A DNA stretch of 64,000 nucleotides, from assembly GCF_014633365.1 (NCBI RefSeq), contig NC_068344.1, positions 32,982,670-33,046,669 on the forward strand, written 5' to 3'. Shown here piece after piece: positions 50,101 through 64,000 of this stretch (the first letter of the stretch is position 1; the number at the start of each line of letters is the position of its first letter). This stretch comes from Diospyros lotus. Its lineage: Eukaryota; Streptophyta; Magnoliopsida; Ericales; Ebenaceae. The notes beneath the pieces were generated by a model. It did no database searches. It worked only from the letters and a program-made list of their open reading frames with translations, and was not told the origin of the DNA. A program made the translations under genes and the position numbers.

Positions 50101-52881
50101 CATTAACTTTGATAATTGCTTATCTTGATTAATGACCTTCTTGGGAATTAATTACTGTTTCCTTTAGTTAGATTTTGAAAATTGGCAAAAAAAATTCTAT
50201 TAGACTAATTAAGTTGATTTGGTTATTCAAAAATTATTTATGGAAATCCTGCTGCAGAGAACTAAAGATCTGGATACTCCAGAATTGCTTGAGCAGTTAC
50301 CTGCCTTGCAGCAGCTTCTATATCGTGTTCTTGGTTGCCAGGTAACTTCCCCAGTTCAGTCTACTGAATTAAGTTCTCTCAAACCTGTTGTTGTCTAGGG
50401 CACTGATATGATAATACTGGTCCCTAATGAAACTTTAATGCAGCCACAAGGAGCTTCATTACATAATTTTGTGATTCAATTGGCACTCTCAATGGTTAGT
50501 GAAGTTTATACAGATATAGCTTTGTCCTTGGCTTAACTGAAGTACCATGCAAATGGCATTTTCTTTATTTAATTAATCATTAAACAGAATTCTTGATTTG
50601 AGTTGCTCCAAGGCAAGCATTTAACATCACAAGTGCCTTTTATTATTCACCAGGTTGCTTCTGAAAGCATTAAAATTTATAATGCTATCAGCGATGGTAC
50701 TGTCAATTTGGTTGACAAGGTAGATCATGTTTCTGAATTTGTGAATGAATAGGCTCATCTTTCATCAGACCATGGATATATGATACTATGTTTCTTGACA
50801 GTTTTTTGAGATGCAACGGCATGATGCTGTTAAGGCTTTAGAAATATATCGAAGGGCAGGGAAACAGGTAATTCTTTTGCAAACGATTTGTTGCAATCAT
50901 CTGTACTTTCTGTTATATTTTCTCTGTAAGTAAAAATCTATTAAATAGGTCAGGGAAACAAATTGTGTCCTTGGTGCTTATACCTAAATTATCAACATAT
51001 CTTCAGGCAGAGGGGCTATCAGAGTTCTATGAAGTATGTAAAAGCTTCGATGTTGGGCGTGGAGAAAAATTTATGAAGATTGAGCAGGTTTGTAATTTTT
51101 TATATGTGATGAGGCCCATGTTTTTTGCTATTTATTCTCACTAAATTTTGATGGAGTCGTTTATTGGTTGATAATGAAGCCACCTGCATCGTTTTTACAA
51201 GCAATGGAAGAGTATGTGAGAGAGGCTCCACGTGGTTCAACATTTCGCAAGGATCAGGTAAGGAAATCTTTGAACTTCAACTGTGAACCTTTTATCTTGG
51301 CATAAAGCAATATGTGGGTACCGGTGTCACTAAGCAAAAGAACATAAAGTATCTTTGGTCTTCAGGAGGTATGGCATGTTGTCAAACCTTGGAGCTTGAG
51401 CTTTTCAACATATAAAAAATTCCATTTCATTTTCTGAAATGTGCCATAATCATTTATATTAAAGAATAGTTTAGCTTCATGAGCACTGTATAACCTTTGT
51501 GCTAACTTGTGGAGGGTGTGACCTATCAGTGTAACATCCACAGTTTCTCAACAGTTAAACATTTCTTTAATTCTTCTATTAATTGGCCTCAATTTCCTTT
51601 TTATCCCATGTTTCTCAAAGCAGGTGACTGATGCCCCTAAGATAACCCTAGCCTTAGAGTACAAGAAAAGTCCAGAGGTGCAGGAGAAAAGTCCACCATC
51701 CCCCTCTCCACCTGAACCCGAATCAGCACCTGAACCTGCTAAGGTGCAAGCTCCTGTTGCTGAGCCACCTGACCTGCTGGTAATTACTTTTATTTTTGTC
51801 TCTTGTCAAAAAATATCAATTTGTGATTGTTATTCTGGACTTTATGTGAAGAATCCATGAGATTTCTGTTTAGCGTCCTTGATTTCTTTTTTGCTAGGGT
51901 TTGAATGATCCTGCTCCAGTTGCTTCAGAATTAGATGAGAAGAATGCTCTGGCTTTGGCTATTGTGCCTGTTGGTAAGTTCCCTTAGGAATCTAATGATG
52001 TCAAGCATCGTACAATTGCTCAAGAGTTTTAAAATTCCATCAGGGCCTTAGAGCAACTTTATATGATAAAATTTTGCGGTTCTATTCTATCTTGTGTAAC
52101 ATGAATAGAGATGATATTTTTAAATTTGAAGTGCCTAATATAAGGACCTTATGACATTGTTGACGATCTAGCTTGGCCATTGTTGATTAGGTTTCTAGTC
52201 AAATGGAAGATTTTCTCTATGTTATGGATATGCCTCTAATGTTTTCTTTTCAAATTGCAGCCGATCAATCAACTCCTGCTGCCACAGATCCTGCAAATGG
52301 AACTACTGGCTGGGAATTGGCCCTTGTTACCGCTCCAAGCTCAAATGAAAACGCCACAGCTACTAGCAAATTGGTATTGAATTCAACTTCTTCACTTCCT
52401 CTTATTTGTTCAAAAAAAAAAAGGCAATATATATATATGAATTCTTCATCAGTAATTGAAACTTCAGGTTAAGGGTGTTTCGAAATTTAACAGTTTCTTT
52501 CGAATTTATACTTGGGTGTTTACTTTTGCATGGAAAAAGGCTGGAGGACTGGACAAACTTACATTGGACAGCCTATATGATGATGCAATAAGAAGAAGCA
52601 ACCAGCAAGGAAACTATAACCCGTGGGAGCCAGTCCAAATGGCTGGTCCCATGATGCCCCAAACAACCCATGATCCGTTCTATGCCTCCAATGTGATGGC
52701 TGCCCCGCCCAGTGTGCAAATGGCCGCCATGGCCAGCCAGCAGCAAGCTTTCATGTTCCAGCAGCAGCAGCATCAACAGATGATGATGGGCCCCCAGCCG
52801 CAGCCTGCAAATCCTTTCGGCAACCCATATGGCTCAGGTATGCCTGTCCAAGCCTACAATCCATACTCGGGACTTATTTAG
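47138..52881 (+). CDS. PICALM3: clathrin assembly protein, ANTH/AP180 family (At5g35200-like)
   Basis: ANTH proteins bind phosphoinositides and clathrin adaptors at sites of endocytosis. Coding exons: 47138-47236, 47318-47387, 47528-47625, 49571-49712, 49819-49919, 50258-50341, 50444-50494, 50654-50719, 50802-50867, 51007-51087, 51180-51257, 51624-51779, 51898-51973, 52261-52373 and 52540-52881, giving 540 aa in one frame (Arabidopsis relative about 544). Residues 1-~280 form the ANTH domain ([53 protein letters not shown]). The C-terminal half is Pro/Gln-rich with adaptor-type motifs: DLL (362-364), DPF (472-474) and NPF (518-520). The acceptors of exons 11 (ATAATGAAG) and 15 (ATGGAAAAAG) lack a pyrimidine tract; they were placed by conserved protein ([25 protein letters not shown]). 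The gene has a leader intron. PICALM3 is assigned from recalled similarity. Confidence 0.94.
48857..48912 (-). repeat. small RTE-LINE 3'-end fragment in intron 3
   Basis: CAGCAACAGAAACAACAATT followed by ACAAGCCTTAATCCCACAAG resembles the inverted tail plus GTGGGATAAGGCTT motif that ends plant RTE LINEs, as seen at 531-600. It is too short for certainty. Confidence 0.35.
52468..52539 (+). other. possible 24-codon alternative 5' extension of the last PICALM3 exon
   Basis: An acceptor TTGAAACTTCAG at 52467 opens 72 bases that are in phase with both exon 14 and exon 15 and contain no stop. Use of it would insert an aromatic, basic 24-residue block before AGGLDKL. The downstream site (52539) matches the conserved protein. 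Confidence 0.5.
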
Positions 52882-54069
52882 ACCCAATCTCTAGAAACGC
52901 GCTTCTTTTTGCTTGAAACTCGACAATGGAAACATGGAGAGGCAGAACTGTTTTGGACGCAATGCTGGGGAGATGTGAAGGATATAGAACATAGATTTGT
53001 ATCATATGTTGTGCAAATGGAAAGAGATGGGACAAAGATTATTTTGTACAATAACAGGGTTGGGATGGTGCTCTGATTGTGTCGATTACTTACATTGATG
53101 AAGGTGGGAATAATTGTGACAAGATGACATTTTTTGGCCTGCTTGCTTGTACTTCATTCTGAAGCAGGATTCTGTTCTTCTCATTTTTTTTTTCTTTTTT
53201 TGTCCTTGAATTCTTTTTTCTTTTTGGGTTTATCTAGGTATAACTTCGAACAGTACAAAGCCATTTGTATTTTTTTCTTTTTTGTGATTATTGCTAAACA
53301 TTTGTGTAATGTGGGCACAATGCTTGATTAGTGATACTTTTTTGTTAAACATGGTTCATTGATTACCAGATTATTAATTGACCCCACTCTATTGTTATCT
53401 TGTTTTTGTTGCTAGAATATAGAGAGCTTAGGTTTCTGCAACATGACCTTTACACAGAATTCTAATACAGAATAATTTTAATCGCTAATAACTATACATT
53501 AGGAAGGGGATGCGTGCATCGTACAAGATAGTCGTTTTGATTTAGAGACTTATTGAGTTATTTTATGATTTTGTCTTAAAAGAGTCCTAAAAATGGAAAA
53601 TAGTCCCTTTGCTCTGTATATTTCCATGGGGGAATTTTGTACACAATTTTTTGCTCAGGGGATGTAAAATATATTTTATGTGCATAATTAAGACGTGTGG
53701 AGTCAAAAGTTACAGGGTAGCCTTGGAAGTTGGTGTGCTGTCGACTATTGTGTCAAGCCCAGAATCCAATTTAGCACAACTATGACAATAAAAAATTAGG
53801 ATAGTAATACAACAACCCATTTGCCCATTTGGGCTGCGGGAAGACCGGAAAGTCTCGTTCACCTCTATGTTGGTTGCCAATTAGGGGTAAATGAGACTTT
53901 TAAGTTTCTAGATACCCAAGTCGGTCTCTTATTTGGATTACTGTCATTATTCTAAAAGTTATTGTTATTATTATAAAGAAAGCAGAAATTTAGAGTTTTC
54001 TCTAAGAAGAAGAAACAGAAGCGAAAAATATAAAATTATTTTCAAAAGACAATCAAAACTGTTCTCACA
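52882..54069. other. 3' UTR of the clathrin-assembly gene and gene-free flank
   Basis: 3' UTR probably reaches about 53.3 kb. Nothing else supported. Confidence 0.5.
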
Positions 54070-54640
54070 GAGAACACTTTCTATAATCAATCAAAGAAAA
54101 TAACACTTTCCATAAAATAATGAGCAAAATTCAACCAGCACAATGACCAATATATCACGTGATTGCTCCAAGCTTAGAGCAGATCATCTATGAAGTTGTT
54201 TGCTATGGAAGTAGAAGAGATTTTCAAGGGTGGTTCTTCTGCCACTTACACACAGATATTCTTATAGCTGGGTTTATTATTGCAACCTAGCTAGCTTCCA
54301 TGAACTTTCTTCCCTCCCTCAATAAGCTCTTGTTTTCTTCCAAGGGGTCCATCAACGAACCAACGAAATGCAGCAAAGGAACGAAAGCAGAAAAGAAAAT
54401 TCAAAGCTCTGCTTTATTCCTCCTTTTTTTTTTATATATTTTATTTTCTGGCTAATTGTCACAGATTTAAATCCATGCTTTATTCTTCATTTCTTTTATA
54501 TATTTTATTTTTTTTTGCTAATTGTCAAAGATTTAAAATTCAAAGCTCTACTTTATTCTTCCTTTCTTTTATATATTTTATTTTTTGGCTAATTGTCACA
54601 GATTTAAAACCTCTTAAAAGGAAATTCACACACTAATCTT
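54070..54640 (-). pseudogene. coding-less relic of a tandem subtilase copy (3' UTR joined to promoter/leader)
   Basis: The part 54070-54228 matches 55097-55258, the 3' UTR/flank of the intact subtilase, with few changes (for example AATGAGCAAAATTCAACCAG and GAAGTAGAAGAGATTTTCAA in both). The part from about 54226 to 54640 matches the same gene's 5' leader and promoter at about 61103-61600 (CTTCTGCC(A/G)CTTACACA, AATAAGCTCTTG(T/C)TTTCTTCC, AAAAGAAAATTCAAAGCTCT). All coding DNA that lies between these parts in the intact gene, 5.8 kb, is missing. A CAAGG shared by both ends lies at the joint. The relic also lacks the TATATAAT block of the intact promoter and ~170 bases further upstream. Confidence 0.82.
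54411..54608 (+). repeat. three ~66-73 bp direct repeats within the relic promoter
   Basis: Units beginning near 54411, 54477 and 54550 share CTTTATTC(C/T)TC, TTTTATATATTTTATTTT and CTAATTGTCA(C/A)AGATTTAAA. The intact gene's upstream region (61495-61560) has one unit only. Confidence 0.85.
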
Positions 54641-55096
54641 TGTTGGGTTGAGTTTCGTATTTTGTGAGATGACTAATTAGTTTCTATTTAATTATTAATT
54701 AAGTAAAGTAAAGCCCATATCAATTAGGATTATATGAAAGATTTAGGAGCATTTTTGTTTCTAAAAGTATGAAGTATTAAACGGTTTTAACCCTTACCTT
54801 TCTAATGTGGCACGCATTGAGAAAAAAGTGAAGAATTTGGAAAAAGAGGGCTAGTGCAGTTTTGATCAAGAAGCTGTTTTGGATTTTATCCGCGGTCCAA
54901 TTTGGCTGAAATTTGGTCAGCGTATTCAAAATGCAGTAATCAAAATGCACGGCTCTACAATCTAAATGGTGAAGATTAGTTTTGGGGCACTCTATTAACA
55001 GATTTCTATAATAGTTGTCGAGTTTCTATTTGATTTACTCTTTTATTTCTTTTTACAATTTTTTGGTTTCAATAGTGATTATACAGAATGATCTCA
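54641..55096. other. gene-free interval between relic and intact subtilase
   Basis: AT-rich; no gene or bounded repeat seen. Confidence 0.5.
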
Positions 55097-55298
55097 CTGA
55101 GAACACTTCCTATAATCAAGCAAAGAAAAGAACACTTTCCATAAAATAATGAGCAAAATTCAACCAGCACAATGACCAATATATCACGAGATTGCTCCAA
55201 GCTTAGAGCACAACATCTATAAAGTTGTTTGCTATGGAAGTAGAAGAGATTTTCAAGAGTACATCTCAGGATTCCTGCAAAAAGAAAACTTTCTTTAA

Positions 55299-61074
<5,776 letters not shown>

Positions 61075-61160
61075 TAAAATTGGCTGAGGAGCTTCAATTG
61101 ACAAGGAAGGGTCTTCTGCCGCTTACACAGAGAGATGGTAGATTCTTATTTTCTGGGTTT

Positions 61161-61172
61161 ATTTATTATATA
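61161..61172 (-). promoter_or_regulatory. TATA box of the subtilase gene
   Basis: On the minus strand TATATAATAAAT lies about 90 bases upstream of the start codon. The relic copy at 54.3 kb has lost this block. Confidence 0.55.
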
Positions 61173-61735
61173 TGCAACCTACCTAGCTTCCTTTGAGCTG
61201 TGGCAAAGAATCAATCTCGATCACTTCTTTATCTTTATAATTGCCTGTTTCTGTTGCAATAATTAGTTCACTTTCTTCTCTCTAATTGATGAGGGCTTTC
61301 CAGAAAGACTAGTAGGAAACAGAGGCCACCGATTCTCTATTGCATAACACATGTAAAGAACGTTCTTCAAAGATGAAATTTCTATCCCTCCTTCTTCAAT
61401 AAGCTCTTGCTTTCTTCCAAAGCGTCCATCAACCAACGAACGACCGAACGAAATGCCGCAAGGGAACGACAGAAGAAAAGAAAATTCAAAGCTCTGCTTT
61501 ATTCTTCCTTTTCTTTTATATATTTTATTTTTTGGGTAATTGTCGCAGATTTAAAACCTCTTAAAGGCAATCCCTTGATTAACACACTAATCTTCACTCA
61601 AAAAGTAACTAATTAAGAACGTTTCTTGAGTTGGGTGTTGAGTTGATGTAATCAATCAAGTATTATTATACTTTTTTAAACATAAAATTGAGCAGATTTT
61701 ATAATTGTTTTTAAGAATTTTGTATCAGTTCACTG
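61173..61735 (-). promoter_or_regulatory. upstream region of the subtilase gene
   Basis: Gene-free. The stretches 61173-61200 and 61380-61600 are those duplicated in the relic at 54.3-54.6 kb, which shows that the old tandem unit included at least 500 bases of promoter. Confidence 0.5.
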
Positions 61736-61739
61736 AAAA

Positions 61740-61890
61740 GCAAGCCCAAGACGGCTTGAATGGGCTGCACCAGCCCAGGAAAGGCCCTGGGCCGCTAGGT
61801 AACTGTGTAGAGCCTATGGGCTTTGAGCGAAGCAAATGGGCCGATAATACTGCAGACAAATCAAGCAGCCCATTGGGCCTAGTGTAATTT
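61740..61890. promoter_or_regulatory. cluster of GGGCC/GGGCTT motifs
   Basis: At least eight AAGCCCA, TGGGCT, AGCCCA, TGGGCC, GGCCCTGGGCC-type motifs in 150 bases, similar to the cluster at 5310. They could act as TCP sites, or be part of an old repeat. Confidence 0.35.
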
Positions 61891-63600
61891 CTAGAGTTCT
61901 ATAACACCCACTATCATGTAATTTTATGATTTTAAATACAAGATGAAGATATATCACTATCACATTCACATGGAATATTTTATTCTAAAGTCACGTACGC
62001 ACTTGTGCTATGGTTTGTGGTTTGTGTGGTGGTGATGAATCCGAGAGCATCCAGAAGTGCAGTGCAGATCTGAGACGAGTAGAACCACCAGATCATGATC
62101 CAGAGGAGTAGAGTAGAGCCTCTGGGCACCATTCATTCGGTCATTTTGGGCCAATGAATTTTACAGCAAGACCACCACCACCACCACCAAACCTGCTTCA
62201 CTGTAAACTCTGCGGAGATATCACAGCCGACAAAATTCAATAAATTGCATTCTTGTCCCCACACACGTGTATATATGTGTAGAGAGGCTCCAGAATTGGG
62301 TGGTTAGATAGTTACCACCCGCGCGCACACACTTATTGACCATCTTGTCTTTTCCTATTACCATATTTATATACAATTCAAAAACCCGGCCTTCTCCCTT
62401 ATTATACAGATAAGGTAATGTGAACCATTGCTTTATAGTAATAATAAACGTACTTTGTTTTTACATAAGATGTATATATTATATATTGTTTTTAACATCT
62501 AAATAATTCTATTACTTGTTTATGATAAATATATTGAGTTTTAAATTATTTAATAAACCAATAAAAATGTTTAAATGTTAAAAATGAAATGAAATAAATA
62601 GACCTTGTTTAAAAACATAAGGTCACTACTAAGACAATAATTAATATTATCCGTACATATAAAACAAAACAATTAACGAAAGGAGTAGAATTTTATCTCT
62701 TTAATCAATATAATTCTTACTCGATTTGAAAAACAAAAAGACTACAAAAATTACATTAATTCAAACATTCTCCTTTGTTGCAGTGTAGATAAAAGAAAGA
62801 ATTGTGTTAAATAAGAGACATAAGAATGGAAACGAATTTTTTAACATATTATAGTCAAAAATTTAATTAGAAAATTAAAATCTATGTAATTACCTTTAGC
62901 TATTAAATAAACAGAAAAGAAAAAGGGAAAACTTGCAGATTTGTAATGCTATGCTGACCACCCTTTTATTTCAAATGAAAGTACATGAATGGTACAAATC
63001 CTACTGTCATGGGCATGTCCTGATATAAATGCCTCTCAAGTGCATGATAAAATTAATACACAGATCAATTAAGAATTTAGGAAAGAATGTTGGTTTATAG
63101 GGTACACGATAAATGGTTGGATCATAATAAATTGAGATTTGTATTAATTTTGATTTTTTGTCTTGCACAGTAAGATAAAGTCTCTATTATAATTTACTTT
63201 CTCTGTCCAAAATCAAAAGTATGAGTAGTAGAATACCGTGCAACTATCTACAATTTATTTTCTCTGTTAAAATCGAAAATACGAGTGGCAGAAGACCGTG
63301 CAAAGATAATAATGCGGAGAATGTTTTGAAAGGCTTCTGTTCTGTACACAGGATTCGAGTAAAATTGCATGAGTAATTGTTTTTAATAATCACATATTAG
63401 AAAAGTAATTAAATATCTGTTACAGTGATCATTAATTGAAATCCTTCTGATATTGTTTTAATTATATGAAAATTTTGTAAGATTTTTGAGTGTAGGGTCC
63501 AGGGGAGAGGCGACAGATCACATCAGGATTAGGAAAGCAGGATCACGGATGCACAAGATTACAAAAGCAGGAACATGCATGCATTCTCGTTTCTCTTTCT
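61891..63600. other. gene-free interval
   Basis: AT-rich, with a (CCA)n run near 62172 and a short imperfect duplication near 63190 and 63250 (CTACAATTTA/TATTATAATTTACTTTCTCTG type). No gene supported. Confidence 0.5.
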
Positions 63601-63609
63601 TCGTGGACA

Positions 63610-64000
63610 AAAGCATAAAAATATATTTCAATTTTGGATAAAAGGACATTTGGCCCCTCAATTTTAAGTTAAATTTATTGTGCTCTCAAATTTTAATTTT
63701 GAACTTATTTTACCTCTTAGTTTCTAATTTTATAACAATCACACATTTGAATCTAATAAGCATAGCGCGTGAAACACACATACAGAGATAAGGTGTGTGA
63801 ATGTAGTACCATTATCTTCTTCTTCCTCATTCCTAGCCCTGACAATCTCTTGCATTTTTTCGTCGTTTGCAATTTCTCGTCTTTCTTGACCAAATCGATT
63901 TCTAGTCTTCTTCATCGCCAATCGACCCCGGTCCTTCTTTCCTCGTCGCTGACCAACCTTGGTATCGCCTTCCTTATCGCCGAATCAACGGTAGCATCAA
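63610..64000. mobile_element. possible left part of another insertion, cut by the window end
   Basis: A low-complexity AT arm (63610-63740, with AAAGGACATTTGGCCCCTCA) passes into GC-richer DNA to the edge, the same texture as the foldback elements at 31.3 and 59.9 kb. The matching right arm would lie outside the window. Confidence 0.25.

Noticed and set aside
52203..52260. Upstream extension of PICALM3 exon 14 as a separate start
   Set aside because: The frame is open through the intron end, but the acceptor at 52260 and phase with exon 13 give the conserved protein.

Overview
The window reads as nuclear DNA of a eudicot plant. Genes are split by short GT-AG introns, intergenic DNA is very AT-rich, and the proteins are typical plant families. 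No prokaryotic operons, organelle genes or viral genes were seen. Six protein-coding genes can be built exon by exon. Five are complete and stay in frame across every junction; one is partial.

Layout. 1-5.5 kb: 5' half of a calmodulin-binding receptor-like cytoplasmic kinase gene (minus strand, CRCK3-like), with a 5'-truncated RTE-type LINE (perfect 14-bp target duplication) downstream of its last visible exon. 5.5-16 kb: gene-free DNA with a rearranged Cassandra-like TRIM element (5S-rRNA-derived LTRs), a hAT-type MITE and a ~240-bp tandem array bracketed by a 44-bp direct repeat. 16.2-28.2 kb: a complete 13-exon sucrose-phosphate synthase gene (plus; 1057 aa) with a GC-AG intron, a solo LTR and a SINE in its introns. 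28.2-33.5 kb: gene-free DNA with two inverted-repeat elements. 33.8-36.1 kb: a heptahelical (PAQR/adiponectin-receptor-like) membrane protein (362 aa). 40.3-43.3 kb: an exostosin-family GT47 glycosyltransferase (464 aa). 47.1-52.9 kb: a clathrin-assembly ANTH protein (PICALM3-like, 15 coding exons, 540 aa). 55.3-61.1 kb: a complete subtilase (minus strand, 755 aa, SBT5.2/CRSP-like), with a coding-less relic of a tandem duplicate at 54.1-54.6 kb. The right edge may hold part of another insertion.

The genes do not form a pathway: sucrose synthesis, membrane sensing, wall or Golgi glycosylation, endocytosis, apoplastic proteolysis and calcium-linked kinase signalling are each represented once. 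I found no clearly new biological system. The most informative signals are structural: the deletion-type subtilase relic that joins promoter to 3' UTR, the inverted 5S-LTR structure, the array between long direct repeats, the GC-AG intron, and an in-frame 24-codon alternative acceptor in the last exon of the clathrin-assembly gene. All exon borders come from reading splice signals and family similarity recalled from memory; no transcript or database was consulted.
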